Source: Chitinivibrionales bacterium (GTDB lineage: Bacteria; Fibrobacterota; Chitinivibrionia; Chitinivibrionales; FEN-1185). From it: DNA of 64,000 nucleotides. The stretch lies in contig DATJAL010000052.1 of assembly GCA_035516255.1 (NCBI GenBank), positions 248,001 through 312,000 on the forward strand, given 5' to 3'. A model generated the notes under the pieces. The model saw only the letters and a program-made list of their open reading frames with translations. It was not told the DNA's origin and did not search any database. The position numbers and the translations under genes are program-made. Shown here one piece after another: positions 51,010-59,875 of the stretch (position 1 is its first letter; every line of letters begins with the position of its first letter).

Positions 51010-52722
51010 TTACCGTAGAATAAAGATGCTTTTTTCGATTCGTTCTTGCCCGTTGTCAAGCATTAAAATACATGATCCGGACGCCGCACGCAGGGAATTG
51101 AAGGAGAGGCGCGCCCTGCCCGGCGTCATGCCGCGAACCAGCGGCGTGAGATCGGCGATCATCCTGCCGCCGGGAGAGTAGAGAACGCAGGCCGCACGCT
51201 CCGGACGCACGAGAACAAACGACAGGCCCGTCCGCGAACATAGCGCACCTTCGGCACGCTGCGGTCTGGTTGGAACGGGCTCCGCCGCGGTCGTCGGCAG
51301 CGCTTCGCCGTTCTTCCAGGGAAATACTCTTACGGCGCAGTTGTAACCGCTCGGATCCATGGCGGTGTATACGCCGTTGAGCCACATGCAGTCGATCTTC
51401 ATGTTGGGCTTGTGGTTGCGCGGCACGCACGGCAGCATGTTCTTATTGAGCGAACCCCGGGTGATGGCGATGCTGTCCCAGGTGACGCCGCCGTCGCCGG
51501 TTGTCCATCTGTCAAGCTCGTGCACCGTGTCGACGGTCACCCAGGCCGCGGCCGAAAGGGTTTTGTAATTGGCGACCGAGGTGTCCATGAGATTGAAGGC
51601 CGTGCCGGCCGGCCTGAGCAGCTGCCTGCACAGGTAAATATTATCCGGGTTCTCGTGGTCGAAGGTGAGGCCGGCAAAAAAGCCGCTCTGCGCGCCCCGG
51701 TACGCGCCGCTGTTGATGAGCGGCCGCTTGAACCAGGAGGAGCCGGTCCAGCGCTCATACCAGTATTCGTACAGGGTGGTGCTCTGGAACGAGCAGAACA
51801 AAATCACCGGATTGTTCGTAGCGTCGTAGGCGATGTCGCAGCAGGTGTTGCTGAAACCGGCGCCGTAGGTGTACGAGTAGAAAATGGTGTCGAGCTGCGT
51901 GTTGATCACCGGCAGTTTGTCGATGGTGGTGATGACCGAATTGTCGGCGTTGTAGAAGGTCCCGTTGTTGTATTTCATGTAATAAACCGGCCGCGACTTA
52001 CCGTCGCCTTCACGGTTCTGATATTCTATGCAGATATGGATCGTCGAAAGCCCGTCAGACGCGTACTTGAGATACGGCTTGTATGCGCTGCCGACGTACA
52101 GGTACAACCGCTTCTTTGCACTCCACGTTACTCCCCAGTCGTCGCTGGTGCAGAATGCCGGGCAGTAATTGTCAGTTTCTCCGGCATATTGAGTGTTGTC
52201 ACGGTAGAAAATGTAGAAACGCCCCTGTGTCCCTTCGTTCTTGAGAAACACCGCGTTGCAATAGCAGTACCCGCCGTTTCCGCCCGGATAATAGGGGCCG
52301 TCCCATGAAGTGATGTCTTCCGGGTTTTTGGTAATGTATTCGGTCACCTCTCCGCCGTCGTGGCCGGTGCAGAAGATGAGCATCCTGCCGTCCGGCCGGA
52401 AGATGATGGCCGGATGGTTGTGGTCGCTGCCGTTATAGGGCATCTTCGGGGTGAAGGTCGTGAACGTATCGCCCGTCTCGTGGTCGTACCAGCCCACGCC
52501 CTTGGCGCCGGTGCTTGTGTTCCAACTCATGTAGGTGCGTTTGTGCGTTCCCTCGTAGTACACCGCCTTCGGTTCGCCGTACCAGGTCCACATGCCGTCC
52601 ATGGAAATGGCGCCGAATTGTTCCCCGGGCTTGGGGATCGCCTGCGCGGGGGAGTTGACATATGCGATAAACACGGCGGCGCATGCTGACGCGAGAATCA
52701 GGAATTTATTACGTACCTTCAT
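51010..52722 (-). CDS. BNR_4 beta-propeller enzyme, paralog E
   Basis: 570 residues, sister of paralog D. Signal ends S-P-A-Q. The first His motif is S-D-H-N-H-P-A, so the leading Asp of D-D-H is Ser here; the second motif T-G-H-D-G is kept. It shares the Cys-rich loop and the K-P-S-like insert (R-P-A-G-T-A-F-N-L-M-D-T-S). The C-terminal domain is more divergent from D (C-V-L-Y-S-P-G-G-R-M, ending S-I-F-I-L-R) than the propeller is. AAAGGAG precedes the ATG; 14 bases separate it from paralog F. Confidence 0.78.
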   Translation of the reverse strand: MKVRNKFLILASACAAVFIAYVNSPAQAIPKPGEQFGAISMDGMWTWYGEPKAVYYEGTHKRTYMSWNTSTGAKGVGWYDHETGDTFTTFTPKMPYNGSDHNHPAIIFRPDGRMLIFCTGHDGGEVTEYITKNPEDITSWDGPYYPGGNGGYCYCNAVFLKNEGTQGRFYIFYRDNTQYAGETDNYCPAFCTSDDWGVTWSAKKRLYLYVGSAYKPYLKYASDGLSTIHICIEYQNREGDGKSRPVYYMKYNNGTFYNADNSVITTIDKLPVINTQLDTIFYSYTYGAGFSNTCCDIAYDATNNPVILFCSFQSTTLYEYWYERWTGSSWFKRPLINSGAYRGAQSGFFAGLTFDHENPDNIYLCRQLLRPAGTAFNLMDTSVANYKTLSAAAWVTVDTVHELDRWTTGDGGVTWDSIAITRGSLNKNMLPCVPRNHKPNMKIDCMWLNGVYTAMDPSGYNCAVRVFPWKNGEALPTTAAEPVPTRPQRAEGALCSRTGLSFVLVRPERAACVLYSPGGRMIADLTPLVRGMTPGRARLSFNSLRAASGSCILMLDNGQERIEKSIFILR

Positions 52723-52736
52723 GAGCGCTCCTTTTA

Positions 52737-54461
52737 TCAGGGAATAATGATCCTGTCCGCAATTGAATATTGTCCATTCTCAAATCTCAGCAGGTAAACG
52801 CCCTTTGGAACCGAAAGGGATGAAAATGCTATGAATGACGTACCGGATGCCATTCTGCGGACTAGCGGCGTGAGGCTTTTCGCGAGCTTTCCGTTGAGCG
52901 AATACAGCGTGAACGACGAGCGTTGCGGATTTACAAGAGTGAATGAGATTCCGGTCCTGCTCAAGGTAAAACCGAGGTCGCGGGAGGCGTGCGGCTGCGC
53001 GGGCTGCTTGGTGCCAACGGGTTCGAGGAACGGATACACGCGCAAGGCCAATTGATATCCGGGAGTCCCGTTGATCGGCGTCGGGCTCATGCTCTGGTAG
53101 ATGCCGTTGAGCCACATGACCTCGATCTTCGTTCCGGTCTTGTGATGGCGCGGCACGCAGGGAAGGCAGTTGGTGTTCATGTAAATGGTTGAATTAGTGT
53201 TGCGGGTGATCGGCATGGTATCCCAGGTGGCGCCGCCGTCATTTGTGGTCCACTTTTCAAGCTCATGCGGATAGGCCGCAGTTGTCCAGCACGTGGCCTT
53301 GAGGTTGGTTTTATAATTTGTGTAGCTGGTGTCGGCCATGTTGAACGGCGTCGCCGACGGCTTGAGCATCTGGCGGCACAGATACACGTTGCTCGGGTTC
53401 TCGTGGTCGAGGGTGACGCCGGCGGCAAAGCCGCTCTGGCAGCCGCGGTACATGCCGCTGTTGACAAAGGGCGTCTTGAACCAGGTTGTGCCTGTCCAGC
53501 GCATGTACCAGTAGATATTAATCGACGTGTCCTTGAACATGTCCATCACGGTAACGGGGTTGTTGTTCGCGTCGAGCGCGACGTCATAACAGGTGTTGCT
53601 GCAGCCGAACCGGTTTGCGTAGAAGATCGTGTCCATGTCGTAGTCGTGCACGGGCAAGGTGGCCATGGTGGCTAGTTGCCTGCCGTTGGCGCAATAAAAC
53701 GTGCCGTTCTTGTACTTCATGAAATAAATCGGCTTGACTGCCGAGTTGCCCTGGCGGTTTTCGCGCTCGACAACCATGTGGATTTCGGTGCTGTCGTCCG
53801 AAGCGTACTTGACATATGGTTTATAGCTGCCGCCGGTGAACATGTGGTACTTGCGGCTCCAGGTGACGCCCCAGTCGTCGCTGAAGCAGAAGCACGGTTC
53901 CCACACCACCGTGCCGTCAGGATATCCGCCGGCATTGTCGCGAAAGAAGAGGTACAAACGGCCCTGGGGGCCTTCTCCCTTGAGGAAGACTGCGTTGGGG
54001 TAGCAGTAGCCGCCGGCGCCGCCGGGGTTGATGGCAGTTTGCCAGGAGGTGATGTCTTCGGGATTCTTCGAAATCAATTCGGTGATGGTGCCGCCGTCAT
54101 GGCCGGTGCAAAAGATGACAATCCTGCCGTCGGGCCGTGCGATGATTGCCGGGTGATTGTGGTCGTCGGCGCCGTAGGGCATCGGCGGAAGCGTGGTGAC
54201 GAACGTGTCCTTTGTGTCGTGGTCGTAGTACGCGATGCCCTTGGTGCCCGTGGAGGTGTTCCATGCCATGTAGGTGCGCTTGTGCGTTCCTTCGTAGTAA
54301 ATGGCCTTGGGCTCGGCATACCATGTGTAAATCGCGTCCTTTGTGATGGAGGAGAACTGCTCGCCCGGTTTCGGAATGGCCTGAGCGCTTAAACGGAAGG
54401 CTATGGCGGTGACGAGAAACGTTAATAGACAAACGGGAACAAACATCGTTCTCTTGTTCAT
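52737..54461 (-). CDS. BNR_4 beta-propeller enzyme, paralog F
   Basis: 574 residues from ATG 54461, chosen because AGGGGGA lies just upstream and it begins a proper signal peptide (ending L-S-A-Q); an earlier in-frame ATG at 54548 would add a non-signal tail. The N-terminal block reads Y-T-W-Y-A-E-P-K-A-I-Y-Y-E-G-T-H. His motifs D-D-H-N-H-P-A and T-G-H-D-G are present, as is the K-P-S-A-T-P-F-N-M-A-D-T-S insert. The R-G-S-x-x-K-N motif is altered to R-N-T-N-S-T-I-Y-M-N-T-N, although C-V-P-R-H-H follows as usual. C-terminal domain ends D-R-I-I-I-P. Confidence 0.78.
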   Translation of the reverse strand: MNKRTMFVPVCLLTFLVTAIAFRLSAQAIPKPGEQFSSITKDAIYTWYAEPKAIYYEGTHKRTYMAWNTSTGTKGIAYYDHDTKDTFVTTLPPMPYGADDHNHPAIIARPDGRIVIFCTGHDGGTITELISKNPEDITSWQTAINPGGAGGYCYPNAVFLKGEGPQGRLYLFFRDNAGGYPDGTVVWEPCFCFSDDWGVTWSRKYHMFTGGSYKPYVKYASDDSTEIHMVVERENRQGNSAVKPIYFMKYKNGTFYCANGRQLATMATLPVHDYDMDTIFYANRFGCSNTCYDVALDANNNPVTVMDMFKDTSINIYWYMRWTGTTWFKTPFVNSGMYRGCQSGFAAGVTLDHENPSNVYLCRQMLKPSATPFNMADTSYTNYKTNLKATCWTTAAYPHELEKWTTNDGGATWDTMPITRNTNSTIYMNTNCLPCVPRHHKTGTKIEVMWLNGIYQSMSPTPINGTPGYQLALRVYPFLEPVGTKQPAQPHASRDLGFTLSRTGISFTLVNPQRSSFTLYSLNGKLAKSLTPLVRRMASGTSFIAFSSLSVPKGVYLLRFENGQYSIADRIIIP

Positions 54462-54499
54462 AATTCCCCCTGCGAATGAAGAAAAAAATAGTAAAGCCC

Positions 54500-54533
54500 G
54501 CACGCATTCTTTCTTGTCAAAAAGAACGCGTGC
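54500..54533 (-). terminator. Hairpin between BNR paralogs G and F
   Basis: 13-bp stem with one mismatch (54500-54512 with 54521-54533) and an 8-nt loop. On the minus strand a T-rich tract follows after a few bases (GGGCTTTACTATTTTTTTC). It could partly end or attenuate transcription between the upstream genes and the five-gene cluster below. Confidence 0.5.
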
Positions 54534-54587
54534 CGCTTGTTGCTTCAACCTGTTTTCATCCGCAGTGTTGATCTGCCGATGAAAAAA

Positions 54588-56231
54588 TTACCGCGCTACA
54601 ATAAAGTTCTGCGAATAATAATTCGCGCCGTCAAACAGTTTTGCAATATACGATCCGTGGGCGAGCCCCATTTCGCTCCATAACGCCGAATTCATCCCCG
54701 TTCTCATCGAATGCACCTTGGCAGTCAGGTTTGCGACGCAGCGTCCCTGAAGGTTGTATACACGGAGCGTTGCCGATGCAGGGGAAGCGAGCGAAAACGA
54801 AAGACCGCTCACGAGAATGTTGAAACCCGATGCCTTGGGCTCCCGCCGCTCGAACCCGGACTTGATGGGCGTCTGGCCCGCCGCGATTTTCGTGGAATCG
54901 AAGGTGTACATTTTCACGTCCATGGAGAACGGGCCGCCCCACGTGGTGTAGGTGCCGTAATTCCAGACCACGTCGATCTTCCCGCCGGGCGTGTTGCGCG
55001 GCACGATCGGCCTGCAGTTCTTTGCCGCGGATCCTGAGGTGATCTGCCAATACGTCCACGTCGCGCCCTTGTCCGTCGTCACCCACCGTTCGAGTTCGAA
55101 TACGCCGTTCACGTGCGTGCTCAGATAGACGATGTTCGGATTCACATGGTCGAGAATGAGGCCGCCGCTGAAGCCGACTTCCTGTCCGCCCTCGGTCATG
55201 GGGCCGCCGCTGTTGATGAGGAAATGATGGTTCCATTTTGCTCCGTCCCACCGGTAGTAGTAATAGCGGTGGTTTGCGCCCGACGGATCATAAATGTCGT
55301 AAACGAACACCGGATATCCGTCGGGGTCAAGCGCCACGTCCCATCCGGTGCCGATGGTGCCGCTCAATCCGTCCGGAGGGTTTGCCGGATAGTAAACGGT
55401 GTCCACCTCCGCCGTGGTGATGGGCGCGGCCGCGTCCTGGGCGACGGTCTTGATGAGCGTGCCGTTCATTTTATAGAACCCGCCGTTATAATAGTACATG
55501 AAATAAGTGGGCTTTGGCGGCGGGTTGTTCCGGTTGTCATTTTCGATAAGCATGTAGATCTTGTCTTTTCCGTTCGAGCAGTATTTGCAGTACGGCCGCA
55601 TGCCCGCGCCTTCGGTGCCGCCGAAGAAATATTTTGTCGCCGTGCTCCAGGTTGCACCACCGTCGTCACTGGTCTGGTAATAGGGCATTCCCGCGTCACC
55701 GCCCTCCGTTGAAGGCCCTCTGAAAAACAAGTACAGCCTGTTGTTCTCCGCGCTCAACTGGCAGACGTTCGGATACGTGCATCCGACATTAACGGTTTTT
55801 TCCGCGCCCCAGGAAGTGATGTCTTCGGCATTCGTCGAAATGCGGCTGTACCACGACGCGCCGTAATGCTCGCTGTAAAAGGTGATGATGTGACCGTTGG
55901 GGAGAATCGTCAAGGTCGTGGTGTTGTGGTCATCAAACCCGAAGCCCGTTTTCAGGTCAAAGGTCTGAATGGTTCCATTGGAATGGTCGAACGAGGCGAT
56001 GGCGGCCTCGCCCGGGTTGTTGTCGGAGTGGAAAAAGCCTACATAGGTTTTTTCCTTTGTGCCCTTGTAATACACCGCCCTTGGATCATGGTACCATGTC
56101 CAGCATCCCTGCGGCGAAAGCGTGGCGCAGGACGCGCCGGTTTTGGGATACTCGGTTTGTGCGACAATGCCGTTTGCAAAGAAGGCTACCGCCAGTGCTG
56201 CGAGCATGAGCGGCTTGAAAATCCTGATCAT
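54588..56231 (-). CDS. BNR_4 beta-propeller protein, divergent paralog G
   Basis: 547 residues, the most divergent of the seven. Signal ends G-I-V-A-Q. The N-terminal block is C-W-T-W-Y-H-D-P-R-A-V-Y-Y-K-G-T-K. The His motifs differ from all others: D-D-H-N-T-T-T (second His lost) and S-E-H-Y-G in place of G-H-D-G. The end motif is S-G-S-A-A-K-N-C-R-P-I-V-P-R-N-T, with the last His replaced by Thr. D-D-H-N-x-x-x is closer to BNR_4 proteins seen elsewhere, so G may be the ancestral or a functionally different form. T9SS-like C-terminal domain ends N-F-I-V-A-R. Confidence 0.76.
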   Translation of the reverse strand: MIRIFKPLMLAALAVAFFANGIVAQTEYPKTGASCATLSPQGCWTWYHDPRAVYYKGTKEKTYVGFFHSDNNPGEAAIASFDHSNGTIQTFDLKTGFGFDDHNTTTLTILPNGHIITFYSEHYGASWYSRISTNAEDITSWGAEKTVNVGCTYPNVCQLSAENNRLYLFFRGPSTEGGDAGMPYYQTSDDGGATWSTATKYFFGGTEGAGMRPYCKYCSNGKDKIYMLIENDNRNNPPPKPTYFMYYYNGGFYKMNGTLIKTVAQDAAAPITTAEVDTVYYPANPPDGLSGTIGTGWDVALDPDGYPVFVYDIYDPSGANHRYYYYRWDGAKWNHHFLINSGGPMTEGGQEVGFSGGLILDHVNPNIVYLSTHVNGVFELERWVTTDKGATWTYWQITSGSAAKNCRPIVPRNTPGGKIDVVWNYGTYTTWGGPFSMDVKMYTFDSTKIAAGQTPIKSGFERREPKASGFNILVSGLSFSLASPASATLRVYNLQGRCVANLTAKVHSMRTGMNSALWSEMGLAHGSYIAKLFDGANYYSQNFIVAR

Positions 56232-56271
56232 GGGAGGTCCTTTCTTTTAAAGTGGGGGTGATGTTTTTTGG

Positions 56272-57444
56272 TTATTTATTTTCGATTCTGATGATATACA
56301 CGCCGGGCCGTACATTGTTTCTTCCTGATGCCGCTACGGCCGACGAACGGATGATTTTTCCATCAAGTGAATATATCGCGGCTATGTTTCCCTCCTTGTC
56401 AAACACGGACAAATCGTTACCGTTGAAAAGCACTTTTTGCAATCCGTAAAGGTGTTTTGTGTTCCCCGCCGAACGAATTGTGTTAACGCCGTTTCGTGTG
56501 GAGCCGCATTTATTGACCGGCCCCCAGTCGCGCGCGCAAATCGAGTCGGCCACGCGATTCGCCCACTTGTAATCGCCGTTATGGTTGTAATGGGTGTACA
56601 ATCCGTCTTCGGAGTACATGGTGAGGCTGTCGGTCGGAATCAGCACCGTGTTGGAAATGGTTTTCGCCGCGAGCTTGTTCTGGGCCATGAGGGCCCTGAT
56701 CGCGCCTGCCCACGGCCCGGTGATGCTGTAATCATCGGTGGTCGGTTTCTTGGGGTCACCACCCATGACGGGATAATCGGACTGTATCAAGGGGAGATTG
56801 GGCAGTCCGAGACTGTCGCGCAGGTAGGTTATGACGCTGTCAATATGGCTGCAATAATTAATAATGCTCACATAGTTCGAGTCGCCGTTGCAATATTGAA
56901 TCTCAACAATATTGAAGATCATCACCACACCCGCGAGATGGCAATTTTGTTCGAGAATTTTTCCCTGCTTCACAAACGCCTTTAGATCACCCGAGTTCGG
57001 CGGCTGGAAATGCGTAAGCTGCCACGCCGAGCCCGAGAGCTGCGCCACACCAAAATGATAGCCCGGATAGTCTTTCACCATCCGTTTAAGAAAAGGGGTC
57101 CCCGGGCTGTACTTGACAACTGCGTTGAGGGGGTTTTTCGAGTCGAAGCACATCGGGTCGATTCCGGGCTGCCAGGAATATTGCGGCGGACAAGGGTCGG
57201 CATACGTGTAGCAATTGTCGGTCATGACGTATTTCCAGGCATAATTGTCGGTGATCGTGTCCGCCGGCGTGTCCCTGCCCGACATGACGGAGTTCCCGAG
57301 AAAGAAATAGAGGTAAATCGAATCCTTGGGGAAAAACTTGCCGCCAAGCGTGAGGCCTGCCTGACCAAATGCCGAAAGCGAAAGCAGCATGATGAAAGCA
57401 ACGGAATAAATCGTTTTTATTTTTCTTCCCCCGGTTTCCTTCAT
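56272..57444 (-). CDS. Secreted SGNH/SASA-like carbohydrate esterase candidate 1
   Basis: 390 residues from ATG 57444, which has a GGGGGGAGGA ribosome binding site; the ATG at 57513 would add a non-signal leader. Signal ends A-F-G-Q. The pattern resembles sialate-O-acetylesterase/CE6-type SGNH hydrolases. F-L-G-N-S-V-M-S-G-R takes the place of the usual G-Q-S-N-M-x-G-R (nucleophile Ser kept). I-F-N-I-V-E-I-Q replaces the W-x-Q-G-E block. A C-terminal H-Y-N-H-N-G-D-Y-K-W-A-N-R-V-A-D carries the Asp/His part. Deacetylation of a glycan is inferred. The C-terminal ~70 residues end with a P-G-V-Y-I-I-R-I sorting-like domain. Confidence 0.68.
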   Translation of the reverse strand: MKETGGRKIKTIYSVAFIMLLSLSAFGQAGLTLGGKFFPKDSIYLYFFLGNSVMSGRDTPADTITDNYAWKYVMTDNCYTYADPCPPQYSWQPGIDPMCFDSKNPLNAVVKYSPGTPFLKRMVKDYPGYHFGVAQLSGSAWQLTHFQPPNSGDLKAFVKQGKILEQNCHLAGVVMIFNIVEIQYCNGDSNYVSIINYCSHIDSVITYLRDSLGLPNLPLIQSDYPVMGGDPKKPTTDDYSITGPWAGAIRALMAQNKLAAKTISNTVLIPTDSLTMYSEDGLYTHYNHNGDYKWANRVADSICARDWGPVNKCGSTRNGVNTIRSAGNTKHLYGLQKVLFNGNDLSVFDKEGNIAAIYSLDGKIIRSSAVAASGRNNVRPGVYIIRIENK

Positions 57445-57523
57445 GTAAAAATCCTCCCCCCGCTTAATTTTATCCGGCGCGTGGCCGCCCTGCCCCGGAA
57501 GGCAGAGCGTCATGCCGGCACTA

Positions 57524-58645
57524 TTACTTTTCTACAGCCGGTCGCACAATGTAAATACCCGGTGTAAGGTTTTGCCTTCGCACACTCGAAGATGAAAGGC
57601 CGAGCATCAATTTGCCGTTAGGTGAATAGAGGCTGAAAGATTTTCCGGCCTTTTCAAATACGGACCAGTTGGTTCCGTCGAACAGCACCTTTTGCATAAG
57701 CGGTGTATTATATGAAAGAAGCTGGCGTTGCTGAAAGGGCGAGACAGCCGTACTCATCGGCGGAATCCAAGCCCGCGCAAACACCGTGTCCGCCGTGCGT
57801 GTTCCCCAGCCGGCGTTTCCGGCCGAGTCGTAATGATCCAAATAGCCTTGCGGATCACAATTCAGGCAAATTGTCAGGCCATCGGTGGGAATAACCACAG
57901 AGTTCGATACAGTGCCTGGAACCTGGGAAATTTGCCTCATAATGCTCTTGGTCTGTGCCAGCGAGGTATCATACTGGGCCGTAGTATTGCTTTGAGCCAG
58001 AACAGGGTAGCCGGCATGAATGTAGGGCACTGTATACGAAACCCCCATATAAGACAAGCTTCCCAGGTAGGAACGCATGTTACTCACCATGGTACTGACG
58101 TTTTGTAAATAATTGCCTGTGTCCTTTAATTGAACCTCAACAGTATTAAACATGGAGACAAGGCCCGCGATGGTAACATTGGGCTTAACAACATTCGCGT
58201 ATTTCATCAATGTATCATATTCCGCCTTTGTATTATTGAGAAAGTGTTGACTAAGTTCCCACCCGGAATTTGACAGCTGGATGACCCCGAAATAATAAGT
58301 GGGGTACAGTGCATGCAACGCCTTAAGAAAAGGCATGATCGGACCGCCCTTCGGATTGCCAGTAGTATTATATGCATCAGCGCATATCGGCTCTGCCGCA
58401 GGCAGCCAATCGTGGTTCGCTGGACTTACCTCATACTTCCAGAGATGAGGTTCAGAAACAAGGTCGTGGGATTTGGTGCGGCCTGACATCGCAGAATTGC
58501 CCATGTCAATGAAAAGCATGAAACTGTCTTTGGGGATAAAGTGGCCGCCTAAATTAAGGCCCGGCTGTGCATAACTTGACACGGCGAACATTGCAAGCAC
58601 CGATAACAACAACGGAACCTTTTTAGTACTAAAATTAGAATACAT
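57524..58645 (-). CDS. Secreted SGNH/SASA-like carbohydrate esterase candidate 2
   Basis: 373 residues, paralog of the gene just downstream. Signal ends S-S-Y-A-Q. Shared marks: G-G-H-F-I-P-K-D-S-F-M-L-F, D-M-G-N-S-A-M-S-G-R with the likely nucleophile Ser, M-F-N-T-V-E-V-Q, V-I-P-T-D-G-L-T and L-D-H-Y-D-S-A-G-N-A-G-W-G-T-R. The Cys-pair positions differ from its neighbour. Ends T-P-G-I-Y-I-V-R-P, a type A-like sorting domain. AAGGA precedes the start. It sits between BNR propellers and the two outer-membrane proteins, consistent with removal of acetyl groups before backbone cleavage. Confidence 0.68.
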   Translation of the reverse strand: MYSNFSTKKVPLLLSVLAMFAVSSYAQPGLNLGGHFIPKDSFMLFIDMGNSAMSGRTKSHDLVSEPHLWKYEVSPANHDWLPAAEPICADAYNTTGNPKGGPIMPFLKALHALYPTYYFGVIQLSNSGWELSQHFLNNTKAEYDTLMKYANVVKPNVTIAGLVSMFNTVEVQLKDTGNYLQNVSTMVSNMRSYLGSLSYMGVSYTVPYIHAGYPVLAQSNTTAQYDTSLAQTKSIMRQISQVPGTVSNSVVIPTDGLTICLNCDPQGYLDHYDSAGNAGWGTRTADTVFARAWIPPMSTAVSPFQQRQLLSYNTPLMQKVLFDGTNWSVFEKAGKSFSLYSPNGKLMLGLSSSSVRRQNLTPGIYIVRPAVEK

Positions 58646-58691
58646 AAGTAAATCCTTTCAAAAAAGGTTATATGTTTAATTCGTGATTATC

Positions 58692-59828
58692 TCAATATAT
58701 CGGAAATTTGAACCCGATTCCCAAGGAAAAACCACTAAAATTGAGCCTGTCATCATAATCCATTTTTACCATTCCGCCGAGGAAAATAGGAAACGACGGG
58801 TCATTTTTTTCGATGTTGTATTGCACAATGAACCAGGGGAAGGCTTTGGTGTGAAGCGTGGTTTTGGTTACATACGCCCAAGTACTGTCGGTCTTCTGCC
58901 CCGCGACGAACGACTTCTGGTCGGCCACGGTGTCGCTTGCGTCAAGAAATGCCTGGGCGAGCGTTCTTGTGGCAAAGGGGGAGGCGGTGTTGCCCCTTGA
59001 AAGAACGTCGTAGCCGGAGAATAACTGGGTCGGATAATAATAGCCGATGCTGAATCCGTGATTTACCACTTCGGTCTTAATTCCAAAATCCGCAAACAAT
59101 CCGATGCGGTCCGGCGTGACCACCCCTGCGTCGTTTTTCGCGCCCCAGCCGTCGCGTGCTACCTGGAAGGCCTTGGTATCGTAGGTGATCTCATCCGTGA
59201 CCTGATCATACCCGTATTCCGAAGTTCGTATCGCAAAAAGTCCGGCGGCGTACGACGCGCCTATGTTGATAATTCCCCAATCCGGCGCAAACGCATAGCT
59301 GGCCCGCGCCGTTGCGCTGAACAGGCCGTTGCCGACCTGGTTCTCGGAAGAGAGGAATGTCGTGTTGTCGCTCATGATCGTGGAATATCCCACCGGGAAA
59401 CCAAGGGTGAGCCCGGCCGAAAACAGATTTGTCGTACCCCACGACCTGCCGATATCAAGCATCAGGTCGCCGAACGGACCGGTTTTTCCTTCCGGTCCCT
59501 GTTTGATGAGAAACGGCATGCTAAGCTTGAGGTCAAGCACTTTTCCCGGATGAAAATAAAGACTTGCCAGCGCCTCGGTTGTCTTAGTGCGGAAGAGTCC
59601 GTCGTATGCGGAACCGTAAAGCTTTGAACTGTCGGCGATCATTCCCTCACTCAGGATGACATCGGCGTCGAACAATTTCCCGGGAATTCCTTTTCCGATC
59701 CATCTCAAATTCATGTCGCCCGACACTCCAAGGCTGTTTTCACCGACCTGCATGGTCTGGCTCGACGCTGCAAAAACCAACGCCACTACCGCGATGAAGG
59801 GGATGGCTTTGCAAGTATGTGATTTCAT
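58692..59828 (-). CDS. Outer-membrane protein, phenol-pathway/porin-like, paralog 1
   Basis: 378 residues. Signal ends F-A-A-S-S-Q. Alternating strands with aromatic girdles (L-A-S-L-Y-F-H-P-G-K-V-L-D-L-K-L-S-M-P-F, L-G-F-P-V-G-Y-S-T-I-M) and a final L-G-I-G-F-K-F-P-I-Y, a strong C-terminal beta-signal with terminal Tyr. This predicts a barrel of about 14-16 strands, similar in style to MetA-pathway-type outer-membrane channels. Its neighbour at 59876-61102 is a paralog with nearly the same ending. It may import oligosaccharides released by the enzymes downstream; this is inferred from gene order. Confidence 0.7.
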   Translation of the reverse strand: MKSHTCKAIPFIAVVALVFAASSQTMQVGENSLGVSGDMNLRWIGKGIPGKLFDADVILSEGMIADSSKLYGSAYDGLFRTKTTEALASLYFHPGKVLDLKLSMPFLIKQGPEGKTGPFGDLMLDIGRSWGTTNLFSAGLTLGFPVGYSTIMSDNTTFLSSENQVGNGLFSATARASYAFAPDWGIINIGASYAAGLFAIRTSEYGYDQVTDEITYDTKAFQVARDGWGAKNDAGVVTPDRIGLFADFGIKTEVVNHGFSIGYYYPTQLFSGYDVLSRGNTASPFATRTLAQAFLDASDTVADQKSFVAGQKTDSTWAYVTKTTLHTKAFPWFIVQYNIEKNDPSFPIFLGGMVKMDYDDRLNFSGFSLGIGFKFPIY

Positions 59829-59875
59829 CTAACGATCCTTTCTCTTTTACCCCGGCTCGCCGTGCCGCATTACCG

